Shown: piece after piece, positions 14,004-24,930 of the stretch
Numbering within the stretch: the first letter of the stretch is position 1
Layout of the letters: the number at the start of each line of letters is the position of its first letter
Source of the DNA: Closterium sp. NIES-65
Lineage: Eukaryota; Streptophyta; Zygnematophyceae; Desmidiales; Closteriaceae
Reading direction: 5' to 3'
DNA: 64,000 bases
Assembly: GCA_948144175.1 (NCBI GenBank)
Contig: CANXME010001298.1
Span: 496,001 to 560,000, forward strand
Notes under the pieces: model-generated
What the model saw: the letters and a program-made list of their open reading frames with translations, nothing else
Told to the model about the DNA's origin: nothing
The model's database searches: none
Program-made: the position numbers and the translations under genes

Positions 14004-15884
14004 CTAAGTAGTCAGTGTGTACAGGCTCGACCCCGGCTGACGGGTAAACGTGGCCAAGTGTCGGCCCGTCCGAGCACACGTACAGTGGGTCACCCGCTGA
14101 CTCGCAGGAGTGAACTGGTCAACCCCCCCATCCTGTAGGTCAGCACCACTCACCAAGTTCGTAGAGAACGAGGGGAGGTAGAGACCTGACAGGGTGCCAG
14201 AAAGGGCCGGCGGACACGGTAAGACAGTGGAGAAGTGGGCAAGGACAAGACCCCCAGAGGGGTTCGCTGAGATCGCAACTGGCCGACTAAGCGACGTAAG
14301 CGTCGTGCGGTCTCGAAAGAAGGAGCGGGAAGCACCCGAGTCAAGGGTGAAGGTGTGTAAGGCCTGAGCCGACGTGGTACCTGAGAGAGCAGACTCACCA
14401 GCACCTGGGGCAGCAGATTCACCAGTACCTGGAGCAGCAGACGCACTAGCACCGAGAGCAGCAGCCTCACCAGCACCTAGAGCAGCAGCCTCAATGTCCG
14501 GATCAGGCGGAACACACAGGTAACAGCCGCCCTCATCACTTGTGGACACAACATGCATGGCAGCAAGAATAGCATCATAATCCAGATCAAAGATAGCAAC
14601 CCCCGACCTAAGCAGCTCGCCCCAGCGAGGGGATCTCAGTGGCGTCAGGGAACTGGAGACGCCAAGCGTCCGTCAGGCGGCCGAAGCAGCGCTGGGTGGT
14701 GTGCGGGCCACCGCACGGCTCACCAGTGCGGTCGCCGGTATGCAGGACGTAGGCACAAGGACCAGCACCCCCACCCCGCTGACGCGCAGCGTACCACTCA
14801 CGAAGCTGCTGGGGGGGCGAGGTCTCACGAGTGCGTTGCTGCTTCTGGCGATGACCACCACCGACGCCGCCCCGCTGCGCAGAGCCACCCCGACCCGCTC
14901 CACTGTCCCCACCGCCACCTCCACCGCCGCCGCCACCGCCTCCTCCTCCGCTCCCACCGCCACCGCTGCCGCCGCCTCCTCCTCCACCGCCGCCACCGAA
15001 GCCCCCACCCCCGCCACCACTCCCACCGCCACCCCCACTCCCTCCGCCGCCTCCACCGCCACCTCCACCGCCCCCGCCAGCCCCTCCAGCACCCTTGCCC
15101 CCCTTGCCCTTGCCGGGGCGGCGTCTCCCGCTAGGGGCAGACGCAGCGCCGACCGACTCGTTGCCAACGAAGTCGACGGCAGCAGCAGAGGCAATAGAGG
15201 GCAAAAGGGGGGAGGGGGGGCACCCCTCAAAGAAGGGGGCACGAGGGTCACCACGAGAGGCTCCTACAGCGACTATACTCTTCTCAGCTGCCAGGAGGCG
15301 CTCCTCGAGGAGGTCAACAGTGAGTGTGGTGGTGCAAACAGAGAGTAAGTGGTCCCTGACCGAGCGAAGGGAGTCAGGGAGCCGGGTGACTATGTAGAGG
15401 GTGATGTACATGGGGGGGGGGGGGGGTTCTTGGCGCAGAACTCAGCAGGAAGCACAGCGCGGTAGTGGGTGTCACTAGTGCGAAGGTTTGTAATGAGGTC
15501 AGCGACTGTGGGAAAGGCGGCGAGGTCAGGGAGGTACGGCAGCATGAGGCGGCTAAGGGCAGCAGTGGCAGGGGAAAAGTAGCGTGCGACTACAGCGTCG
15601 TACAAGGTCCTAGCACTCTTGTACTGACTGATGTGCGTGCGCTCAAAGGACGGCAAGTGACTACGCACAGCAAGACGGGCAGCAGCATCGCGTGTGGCCC
15701 ACTGTGAGCGAACAGTGCTGTCAGCATCGGCAGCAGGGGCAGCAGAGGCGCCAGACGTGAGATCGAACAGTGAGAGACCGTCCTTCCTATCGCATTGTAG
15801 GAAAAGCTGTAGATCATCGACCCATACCTCAAAGTCAACAGCCCTACCCTCAGCATCAAAGACGAGAACGCTAGGGGTAGCCAT
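14004..15884 (-). pseudogene. Element C gag and protease
   Basis: Gag starts at the ATG at 15884 (MATPSVLVFDAEGR). It changes frame at a 15-base homopolymer (C on the sense strand, about 15412-15426) where H has an in-frame run of ten. It continues through a Gly-rich region, SPPQQLREWY and a C-X13-C-X3-H-X4-C motif, then changes frame again into a protease with TLDSGASRSFF near 14,340. The homopolymer difference may be biological slippage or a sequencing error. Confidence 0.82.
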
Positions 15885-15904
15885 GATAGCAGTGCCAGCA
15901 GGCT

Positions 15905-16690
15905 AGGGGCAGCAGCAGCAGTAGCAACAGTAGGGGCGCGGCTCGGTGGTGCTCTTACCAGGGCTGGTGGGTAGAGTGCCGCAAGTGGTGGGGCAGGGCC
16001 GAGGCGCGTCGGCAGGGACGGGGCCGCTACAGGGCGGAAGAGGAGCGCCGCTCCTCTCTGCAGGGCAGGGCCGGGGCAGCGGCGGCGGCCCCTGCTGTCG
16101 GCGGCGGCGGCAGCTGCAGTCGGCGGCTGCGGCGACTGCGGCCCCGGCTGTGGCGGCGGCGGCTGCTGCTGTCGGCGGCACCGGCGGTGGCGGCTCCTGC
16201 TGCAGGGGCGGCGTCGGCTGCTGCTGCAGGGGCGGCGACGGCGGGGCGGCAGGTCCGTGAGGGAGCCAAGAAGGGGCCGCCAAGGGCGGTGAAGGTGCCA
16301 CAAAGGGCCGTGAAGGGGCCGCGAAGGGTGGCGACGGGGCTGAGAAGGGCCGCGAAGGGCGGCTACGGGGCCGAGAAGGGCCGCAATGGGTCGCGAAGGG
16401 CGGTGACGGGGCCGAGAAGGGCGGCGACGGGGCCGCGAAGGGCGGCGACGGGGCCTAGAAGGGGCCGCTAAGGGCCGCGAAGGGGCCGCGAGGGGCCGTA
16501 AGGGGCCACGAAGGGCCGTGAGCGGGGCCGCGAAGGGCCGCGTAGGGGCCGCGAGGGAGCCGTGAGGGGGTCGCGAGGGGCCGTGAGAGGGGCCGTAAGG
16601 GAGTGCGACGGGCCGCTAAGGGCAGGGGACGCGGCGGGAGGGCAGGCACACGGGGCGCGACTCGGGCAGGAGCGAAGCGCGCTCCGGGCA
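15905..16690 (-). repeat. GC-rich leader of element C
   Basis: The leader has GGC/GCT-rich blocks nearest gag, then a run of degenerate units of 17-18 bp around GAAGGGCCGCGAAGGGGCC (16,260-16,640). Long reading frames on either strand (for example poly-Pro or poly-Ala) follow from the composition and are not called as genes. Confidence 0.7.
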
Positions 16691-16740
16691 GGAAAAAAAA
16701 ATTCGATCGTGGTGGGCCCTAGGATACGTTCCCACTAGGG

Positions 16741-16882
16741 AACCTGCTCTATACCATGTGAAAGAACGAGGAATGATTGACTAAGGAATGAGTGTGATTC
16801 AAAATATGAAACCCTAGAATTGTGTACCCCTTAGTATTTAACTCGCTACAGCCTATAGAGGCTAGATCATATAAGTCTGACA
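16741..16882 (-). repeat. 5' LTR of element C with primer binding site
   Basis: LTR 16757-16882 (126 bp) with TGTGAAAG ... TCTGACA ends (plus strand) and GAAACCCTAG inside. Adjacent on its inner side is TGGTATAGAGCAGGTT (minus strand, 16741-16756), complementary to initiator tRNA-Met. Confidence 0.8.
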
Positions 16883-17155
16883 TACCCTTTCTTCGAATTA
16901 GTGTTTTTTTTTTAACCCTTTCAAGAACAGGGTAGGAGTTTTGATTCCCTGACTAGAGAGTGTAACATGTGAGGTAAACATGTACTGAATCTCGGAGAAA
17001 TAGGCATATATTCGGCAGAACAGTCGCCGACATCAAGATTTGAACCTGCGTTCATACTAGTCGCATGAATTCCCTAACTGACGAAGTCACAAACTGATGT
17101 TGTTTATGTGGGTAGACATTTAAAGGTTATCTGAACTGTATTTGTACGAAAAAAA
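16883..17155. other. Spacer between elements C and D
   Basis: About 270 bp of AT-richer unique sequence ending in the A-run used as target by element D. The minus strand has a tRNA-like B-box (GGTTCAAATCTT near 17,033-17,045) but no matching acceptor stem, so no tRNA is called. Confidence 0.4.
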
Positions 17156-17303
17156 TGTCAGAGCATTATAGCTTACTTATTTGTGTAGGCTATAGTGGGG
17201 TATCCCATAGGGGGTACAACCCAATTAGGGTTTCCTATTTGTACTCACTTCGTTCATAGTCATTTCATTCTCGTTCAATTCTTCTCATGGAATCAGAGCA
17301 GGT
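17156..17303 (+). repeat. 5' LTR of element D and primer binding site
   Basis: LTR 17156-17287 (TGTCAGAGC ... TTCTTCTCA) contains CAATTAGGGTTTCC, a telobox in reverse. Position 17288 begins TGGAATCAGAGCAGGT, one base off the standard initiator-tRNA-Met site. Confidence 0.9.
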
Positions 17304-17359
17304 CCCCTCCTAGGGACTGTTCCTAGGGCCCACCGAAGCGCGCCCCGAGGCGCGCGTTC

Positions 17360-18114
17360 TTTTTTTTTAGCGACCCTACGTGTCGCCCTTACCTTCGCGA
17401 TCCCGCCGCCCTTTAGTCGCGGCCTCGCTTTACCCCTACGGCCCCGCTTCGGCCCCGCTTAGGCCCCGTCGGCCCCGCTTAGGCCCCGCTACGGCCCCGC
17501 GTTGGCCCCGCTTAGGCCCCGTCGGCCCCGCTTAGGCCCCGCTACGGCCCCTCGTCGGCCCCGCTTAGGCCCCGTCGGCCCCGCTTAGGCCCCGTCGGCC
17601 CCGCTTAGGCCCTGCTACGGCCCCGCGTCGGCCCCGCTTAGGCCCCATCGGCCCCACTTAGGCCCCGTCGGCCCCGCTTAGGCCCCGCTACGGCCTCGCT
17701 ACGGCCCTGTCGGCCCCGTCGGCCCCGCCTAGGCCCCGCCGACCCTGCTACGGCCCCGCTACAGCCCGTCGTCGGCCCCACTACGGCCCCGCTACGGCCT
17801 CGCTTAGGCCCCGCTGCAGCCCCGCTACGGCCCCCATTGCGGCCCCGCCGCCCGTGCTGCAGCCCGCCGCGCCACCCGTGCAGCCGCCCGTGCCCCGCCC
17901 GTGCACCCGCCCGTGCAACCGCCCGTGCAGCCGCCCGTGCAACCGCCCGTGCAGCCGCCCACCGTGCCGCCCGTGAGCCGCCCCAGCCGCCCGTGAGCCG
18001 CCCGTGCAGCCGCCCGTGAGCCGCCCGTGTAGCCGCTCGCGCCGCCCGTGAACCCCCCGCGTCACCCGAGCCGCGCGAGCCGCCCGAGCCGCCCGAGCCG
18101 CCCGAGCCGCCCGA
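17360..18114 (+). repeat. GC-rich tandem-repeat leader of element D
   Basis: The first part repeats units of about 17 bp around GGCCCCGCTTAGGCCCCGTC. From about 17,850 it becomes CCGCCCGTGCAG-type units and ends in GAGCCGCCC repeats. It differs completely in unit from the leaders of C, G and H while holding the same position. Confidence 0.8.
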
Positions 18115-18423
18115 GCTGCAGGAGCGGAACGAAGTACGGTCGGGGCCGCGTGGCGACGCCAGAAACAGTAGGGACAGCACCAGCACCAGCTCCAGGAGAA
18201 CCCTCAGCAGCACCAGCTGGTGCTGCTGAGGGTGTTGGAGCTGGGACTACTGCTGGCGGTCCGACTGACAGTTCTCCTGGTGCTGCTGGGGGTTCTGGTG
18301 CTACTGGAGGTGCTGCTGGAGGTGCTGCTGGAGCGGGTACTCCTGCTGGGGGTACTGGTGCTGTCCCTACTGTTTCTGGCGTCGCCACGCGGCCCCGACC
18401 GTACTTCGTTCCGCTCCTGCAGC
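18115..18423. repeat. 69-bp perfect inverted repeat at deletion junction of D
   Basis: Arms 18115-18183 and 18355-18423 are exact reverse complements. Between them lies a 34-bp perfect palindrome (18200-18233, centred on CACCAGCTGGTG). The right arm is ordinary coding sequence, the end of the linker just before PRPYFVPLL. The left arm is an inverted copy of it fused to the leader. It marks the point where gag through integrase has been lost. Confidence 0.9.
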
Positions 18424-20657
18424 AGGTTCTTGGTCTTACACCTTCTCCTGGTCCTCCTCCTCCTCCCTTAGAGGGTCCACAGCCTGTCCAGTCCCAGTCA
18501 CAGCTACAGCCTGCCTCCCCTTTGCCTGCTCCTTCTCCCTACACTGGTCCGACTGGAGGTCTTACTGAGCGTCGTGAGCCTGCGTCTCGTCCTGCGTCGC
18601 CTGTTCATCCAGCACGCACTAGTGGCCGCGGTTCGCGTCAGCGTCCTCCTCCTGTCCCTGGCACGCACCGGATGTCTCTGCGTCCGTCCACTGCTCCTCT
18701 GCGTGCCCCTTTGCCTTCTCCTCCTGCTTCCTCTCTTCCTGCTCTTGCCGACCCGGAGTCGGACTCTCTTCGTGCTGCCAGTCCTACTGTCACGCGTCTC
18801 CTTGCTACTGCTGTCACTGACCCTTCTTTCTAGTCTTCTGCTGCGTCTGCCCTTGTCACTGAGCTCGTCGACTTTGCTGCGCGCTGTCGCCTAGACTACG
18901 CTGCTAGTCTTGTCGCTGAGTCTGAGTCTGCCTGTCCTCCGTCCGTCGGGGGTGAGTGTGCCCTTGGCACGGACGTCCTTGAGGACAGGCAGGAGGAGTT
19001 CCAGTGTCTGGCCGCCGCTTCACCTCATCTCGCGTCTGTACTGCTCGCCCCTGAGGGAGACCCGGATGCACTAGACATCCCGACTCCGCGCTCTTACGCA
19101 GAGGCGATAGAGGGTCCCTACTCCTCTCAGTGGCAGGCAGCTATGGATGCAGAGATGGCTTCCTGGAAGTCCACAGGCACCTACGTTGACGCTGTTCCCC
19201 CTCCTGGGGCGAACATAGTCAGTGGCATGTGGATTTTCAGGGTGAAGCGGCCGCCGGGTTCTCCGCCTGTCTTCAAGGCGCGTTACGTGGCTCGTGGCTT
19301 CAGTCAGCGGCAGGGAGTTGACTACTTTCAGACCTTCTCCCCCACCCCGAAGATGACCACTCTTCGGGTACTGCTGCACGTTGCTGCTCACCGTGACTAC
19401 GAGCTGCACTCTGTCGACTTCAGCACTGCTTTCTTGCAGGGCAGCCTGCACGAGGAGATCTGGCTGCGTCGCCCACCTGGCTTCACTGGGTCTTTCCCTT
19501 CTAGTACCCAGTGGAGTCTTCGGCGTCCAGTCTACGGTCTCCGCCAGGCGCCACGTGAGTGGCACGACACGCTGAGGACTACTCTGGCGGCACTTGGGTT
19601 TGCTCCTTCTACTGCCGACCCGTCGATGTTTCTGCGCACCGACACCTCTCTGCCGCCGTTCTACATCCTCGTGTACGTCGACGACTTGGTCTTTGCCACA
19701 GCTGACACTGCTGGACTCGCCTACGTGAAGTCTGAGCTGCAGAAGAGATACACGTGCACAGACCTGGGTGAACTGCGCAGCTACCTTGGCCTGCAGATCA
19801 CCCGGGACAGAGCACGCCGCACCATTACCTTGACTCAGTCACACATGGTGCAGCAGGTCCTTCAGCGCTTCGGCTTCACGTACTCCTCGCCTCAGGCCAC
19901 TCCTCTGCCTACTCGCCACTCGCTCTCAGCTCTGCCTTCGGATGAGTCCGTAGAGTCGAGTGGCCCGTACCCAGAGCTTGTTGGCTGCCTCATGTACCTG
20001 ATGACCTGCACACGACCTGACCTTGCATACCCTCTTAGCATTCTCGCACGCTATGTTGCTCCTGGGAGACACCGACCAGAGCACATGGCTGCAGCGAAGA
20101 GGGTGTTGCGCTACTTGTGCAGTACGTCGGGCATGGGGCTAGTGCTTGGAGGGCGCAGTCAAGTGGTCCTCACTGGGCACGCGGACGCTTCTTGGGCTGA
20201 CGACCAGGCTACGCAGCGGTCGTCACAGGGTTACACCTTCAGCCTTGGTTCCGGCTCTGTTTCATGGCGGGCTACCTGCTCGTCTTCTGTTCTCGGCTCC
20301 AGTTGTGAGGCTGAGATCTACGCCGGGGCTATGGCTGCTCAGGAGCTTCGCTGGCTCACCTACCTGCTGACCGACCTTGGAGAGCCGCCTCGTTCTCCTC
20401 CAGTCCTGTACGTAGACAACAAGGCCATGCTGGCCTTGTGTCGAGAGCAGCGACTGGAGCACAGGACAAAGCACATTGCTCTCCGCTACTTTCTTGCTCG
20501 TGAGCTGCAGCAGCGTGGACAGTTGCGACTTGCGTACGTGGCCTCTGAGGCCAACACTGCTGATGTCTTCACCAAGGCACTTGCGCCTTGTGATCATCAG
20601 CGTTGCTGCACGCAGCTGGGTCTTGTGCCTGTCTTGCCTCACTTGCTCACTTCTTGA
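18217..20657 (+). pseudogene. Element D reverse transcriptase and RNase H
   Basis: An open frame from the leader runs through the tail of the Ala/Gly linker. One TAG at 18831-18833 stands where G and H have GAG (Glu). It then continues without interruption to a TGA at 20655-20657. The last 504 codons (from the ATG at 19143) cover the whole catalytic RT (ARGFSQRQGVDYF, YVDD near 19,680) and RNase H (GHADASWADD, SSCEAEIYAG, VDNKAM). The catalytic residues are present, so this segment may still encode an active RT/RNase H if translation starts there. Confidence 0.85.
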
Positions 20658-20849
20658 CCTTGCTTGTACCTTGACCTATATATACTCTTGTTCTTGCTTG
20701 CTTGACTCTTGTATATCTCTATATATGATCTTGCATGTGAACTGGCCTTGTGGCCCTTGAACTTGTGCTCGGAATGTGTGGTGACTTTGTGATCCACCCT
20801 GAGCTTTGCTTTGCTTTGCTTGACTGGTCTTGTGACCCCTTGTTCTCCC

Positions 20850-21001
20850 CCACTTAGCCTATGGGGGTGTGTCAGAGCATTATAGCTTACTTATTTGTGT
20901 AGGCTATAGTGGGGTATCCCATAGGGGGTACAACCCAATTAGGGTTTCCTATTTGTACTCACTTCGTTCATAGTCATTTCATTCTCGTTCAATTCTTCTC
21001 A
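20850..21001 (+). repeat. Polypurine tract and 3' LTR of element D
   Basis: The tract CCTATGGGGGTG ends at the LTR, which starts at 20870 (TGTCAGAGC) and ends at 21001. The preceding 3' UTR has a block (about 20,730-20,860) conserved in C, E and H. Confidence 0.9.
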
Positions 21002-21006
21002 AAAAA

Positions 21007-21412
21007 TTACTCTAGGCCATCAAGATGGGACAGGGTGAAATCCTGATTAGCCAGAGTGGCCTAAAACCAATTTTGGGCCCTGGGTGCAATCCTTGCTTTC
21101 TCATTCCGTTGCACCCGTAACAATTTTGTTGCTGGAAAATCAGCAACTAAAATGATGCTGGTTATTTTGGGTCTAGAATTAGGAACTCCACTCTTCAAAG
21201 CAATTACAAAGCACATAGTTACTATTGATACCTTACTAGTGCAGTGCAAAGACAGTTCTAGCTAGCCTAGAGAGGAATGAACCTTGCGGCCTCCCGTGCT
21301 CGGCAAGCTAGAGACGTGAAACCCTACTACACCACGTCCAGTGCCTCTACTGCGTCTGAGACATGATGGGATGCTCATAGGCCCCATGACGTGGCCATCT
21401 TACCGGACGGTT
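21007..21412. other. Spacer between elements D and E
   Basis: Unique, AT-richer sequence with no recognisable gene. It should be continuous with the spacer left of D, since D is flanked by a target duplication. Confidence 0.4.
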
Positions 21413-21820
21413 TGTTAGAATAGGTAGAAATGATGGTTGACTAGATGAAAGGTGGGGTACAAGAGAAGTGTCGAGATGACTATTGTACCCCCTAGTGGCA
21501 ACTCACTACATGCTAAACTATGCAATCTGATATATAACTTTGACACACCCCCATAGCCTGAGTGAGATGCATCGAAACGACCATGACAAGCACATGGTCA
21601 CAAAAACAATCAAGAGAAGAAGCAAAGCAAAGCAAAAATCAGGGTGGATCTCAAGATCACCACACACTCTGAGCATAAGCAAGCGGCCACAAGGCCAGTT
21701 CACATCTAGTTTGATAATAACACAAGTAGTACAATGATGAGAACCTAGCAACATGAAGCATGTAGGTTTATATACCAAAGTACACAGTAAGATCATGAGA
21801 CAAGCATGTGAGGCAGAGTG
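21413..21820 (-). repeat. 3' LTR, polypurine tract and 3' end of element E
   Basis: LTR 21413-21545 (TGTTAGAAT ... ACTTTGACA on the plus strand) is followed by CACCCCCATAG, the complement of the polypurine tract. Next comes a 3' UTR resembling those of D and H (GGTGGATC, CACACACTCTGAGC). The terminal codons LPHMLVS-TGA lie just left of the F insertion. Confidence 0.8.
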
Positions 21821-21825
21821 GGCAC

Positions 21826-22795
21826 TGCGGAGATAACTCAAACCACGGGGGCTACACTACTGGCTAGGCACGGGGTAGGAGGGATCTCTGCGTTCGTTTG
21901 TTCCTTAGTCGTTTCCTTGTGTGCACACTACTTGCTAGTTCACGGGGAGAATTGGCAAAAGTTCCACTAGGAAAAGTTCAGAACAATGATACAGAAAAAC
22001 ATGGTAGCAATCATATTGGTAAGGCTGACTACATCAGAGCTAGCATGCAAGTCGGCCAACTGCCAGCGTAGCATGGTGGACCGCGTTCGAGCACGACTTG
22101 GTCGACTGCGCTCCAGCAGTGCAAAGTCGCGGATTGCCAACGTCGCACGTCGACGGCGTGCCAACGTTGCATCCGTAGAACAGCAGCGCACCTACTTCGT
22201 AGGTGCTCGCAGATGATTGGCGTGCTGTGCCTCGTCACCTGCACAGCGCACACACCAAATTAACCTCGTGCTGACGAATGCATCCGATCAGCCACGTCGA
22301 CCTCGCGATACCACCGCCGAGGTCGACCTCGCAACAAACACCTGGGCGACAGTCGCGTGCCTTCGCAAAACCTCGTCACTCAGGTAACCAGGTCGACCGG
22401 GCAACCACGTCGACCAGCTGCTCCTTCACGTGCCCGTCGACCACCCAAATCGACGACCACTTCGAGTCGACCTAATTAGGTAAACCACACCCTTGGTCGA
22501 CCAGCACATCTGTCAGCCAACCACACCCAGTCGGTTACCCCAGGTCGGCGTCACCAAGTCGACGCCCCTTCTACGTCGGCGTCGACTTCCAGGCCGACCT
22601 TTTGAAGTCGGCGACCTCCCAAGTCGGCGGCATTGCAGTGGCCCGGAGCAAGTCGGCCAAACCCGTCGACCAGCTCGCCCAAGTCGGCGTCGCCCACTGC
22701 TGCAAGTCGGCTGCACCTCCCGTTCACCCAACCATGAAGTCGACTCCGCCCAAGCGAGGACGGGGCCAACAACAACTCCTAACACTCCCCTGCCG
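21826..22795 (-). repeat. 3' LTR and polypurine tract of element F
   Basis: LTR 21826-22784 starts TGCGGAG and ends CCTAACA (plus strand), and is full of GTCGAC and AAGTCGG motifs. The adjoining CTCCCCTGCC (22785-22794) is the complement of a purine tract. Confidence 0.82.
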
Positions 22796-22960
22796 CGTTC
22801 ACGCTTGGGCCCCCAGCCCACAAGGCATCACTGCTTGGAGAATAGCTCGTCGGCGTGCACCCAACACACAGCACACCGGTCACCGCACCAGCCATGCAGG
22901 AGGGCATGGCACCTACTGCTGCACGTCGTTGTCCCCGTCACCCACGTCGGCCAAGCGCAC

Positions 22961-24578
22961 CTAGCCAATGGCAACAAAGCATTGGTTGAAGGCCGGATAG
23001 TGCAGCGCCTTCGTCAGGCAGTCGGTCGGTTGCTCAACGGTCGGGATGTACTTCAGTGAAAACTTCCCACGCTTCATCATCTGCTGCAGCCAGGCCTGTC
23101 GCCGCTCCATGTGCTTGAGATTGCCCGTCAACCCCATGCCCTCGGCGACTGGTGATGGCCGACTTGTTGTCCACCCGAAGGACAGTCGGCTTCCTGACAT
23201 GAAGCTGTCGGAACTTTGCGAGGAGGAAGCGAAGACGACGTCCCTCCTTGCCGGCTTCCGTGGCCGCTACACACTGCGACTCGGTCGACGACAGCGTCGC
23301 GCACTTGATGCGTTGGCTCGACCAGGAGACTGCAGCCCCTCCGTAGACGAACACATAGCCGCCCGTGCTCTTCAGGATCTGCGTGTCATCGGCGTCGTCG
23401 GCGTCCACATAGCCGACCAGCTCCAGCGACTCATGTCCACCGCCAAACTCCAGGGCGGTGTCACGCGTGTTGGCGAGGTAGGCGAGACAACGGTCGACCT
23501 CGCGCCAGTGCTGGTCGCTCCTCACCGTGAGGCCGCTCCCCAGGTTGCTGCAGGCAAAGGCGATGTCCGGCCTCGTCGTCGTCGCCGCGAACTGCAGTGA
23601 GCCGACCTTTTGCCGGTACTCCTCCTCCTGTCGCTCCTATGCCTCCTCGTCGTCAAAGGTGAGCTCCGCGTAGGCGTCGACCAAGACCGGCGTCTTCGGA
23701 GTACCCCCGGTCTGCTCCTCGTCGATGAAGCACCTACGCAGCTTGTCGGCGTAGCCCTGCTGATGCAGCCACAGCTTCCCCGCCGACCTGTCGCGCATGA
23801 TCTCCAGCCCAAGGTACTTCTGCACCGGCGAGATGTGTCGCAGCTCGAAGGCGGACTCCAGTAGCCCCTTTAGCTCCTTCAGCATCGCGTGGTTGCTGCT
23901 GGCGACGAGCAGGTCGTCGATGTAGACCAGCACCCAGCAGGCCACTCTGTCGTCGTCGACCTTAAAGTACAGAGCCTCGTCGACCTGGCTCTTCTTCCAC
24001 CCGGCTCCGACCAGCACGTCGTTGAGCGCCAAGTACCACAGCAGCGGCGACAGCTTCAGCCCGTACAGGCTCTTCAGCAGCTTGCACACCCAGCCGATTC
24101 CGTCGTTGGAGCAGTCCGGTTGGGACATCTACAGCTTCCGGTGGAGCTTTCTCTGCAGGAAGGCGTTCTTCATGTCGAGCTGCATCAGGTAGAAGTTGAG
24201 GACAGCGACGATGCTAAGGAAGATCCTCAGCGTGACGTAGTTGCCCACCGGCGCGAACGTCTCATCATAGTCGGCGCCGGCGCCATACACCTGGGTGAAG
24301 CCCTTCACGACGAGCCTCGCCTTCTTGCCCTTCACGGTGTCGTCTACGTGGTACTTCGTCGTCAACACCCACCGGTTCTTCATGATGTTCATTCCCGGCG
24401 TGCGTTCGACCAGCTCCCAAGTGCCCATGTTGATGAGGATGCGGATCTCCTCCTCCATGGCGGCCTTCCCCGCTGGCCCCTTCCAGCTCGCCAACGCCTC
24501 CTTCTTCGTCATCATCGAGATGTCCCAACGGTGCTTGGGGTCGGCATGCGCCAGGTCGTTGTCGTCCACGTTGTACAC
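22961..24578 (-). pseudogene. Element F reverse transcriptase and RNase H
   Basis: RT starts near 24,560 (WKGPAGKAAMEEEI, NRWVLTTKYHVD, KARLVVKGFTQVYGADYDETFAPV-like), is split by a stop at 24129-24131, and continues with LKSLYGLK and the catalytic LVYIDDLLVA near 23,925. RNase H (YVDADDADD, SSTESQCVAATEAGKE, VDNKSA) ends with PTDCLTKALH near 22,990. Frame changes fall around 23,600 and 23,200. It corresponds to the last third of a typical copia pol. Confidence 0.85.
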
Positions 24579-24930
24579 AGTGGTGAAGGCAGCGGGGACG
24601 AAGAAGTCGGGTGGCCTCCGAATTCAGCCTGACTTTCGAGGTTCAGGCTGAACCTCCACCACGTCGCTCTTTGTGGACTCCTCGGCGTCACCGGCTTCGC
24701 TGCCCACGTCGTCCTGGTGCACCTGGGTCGTTTCCTGACCGACTTCTCCCCTGTGGATGGCTCCTCTGCCAACCACCTGGTTGCCGACTGCTCCGTGGTC
24801 GGCGTCACCGATGCCTGCTCCCCTGTCGGCTGCTACCCAGCTGGTGTCTTCTTCGTTTGCTTCACCCAAGGCGACTGCACCTCCTCGGTCTGCTCCTCCC
24901 CAATCAACGTCAACGTGCCGCTTGACACTT

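Larger units (their letters stand above)
10002..16882 (-). mobile_element. Copia element C, 3' LTR missing
   Basis: Minus-strand element with 5' LTR (16757-16882), primer binding site, GC-rich leader, gag, protease, integrase, linker, RT and RNase H, ending in a 3' UTR shared with D and H. At 10002-10006 the sequence breaks inside the polypurine tract (plus strand CCCCATAGG), so the 3' LTR is gone and no target duplication can be checked. Gag and integrase carry frame changes, integrase has an internal deletion, and RT has a TAG. Confidence 0.85.
17156..21001 (+). mobile_element. Young internally deleted copia element D
   Basis: A complete insertion with both 132-bp LTRs, which I could not distinguish base by base, and a 5-bp AAAAA target duplication (17151-17155 and 21002-21006). 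The order is LTR, primer binding site, GC-rich leader, inverted-repeat junction, the end of the linker, RT, RNase H, 3' UTR, polypurine tract, LTR. Gag, protease and integrase are absent. Indistinguishable LTRs imply recent insertion, so it presumably used proteins supplied by a relative. Confidence 0.92.

Noticed and set aside
10002-16882. Target duplication for element C
   Set aside because: The 3' LTR is missing, so flanking bases cannot be compared.
17020-17095. tRNA gene on the minus strand
   Set aside because: A B-box-like GGTTCAAATCTT and partial stems are present, but the acceptor stem does not pair in the right register and the anticodon loop lacks T33.
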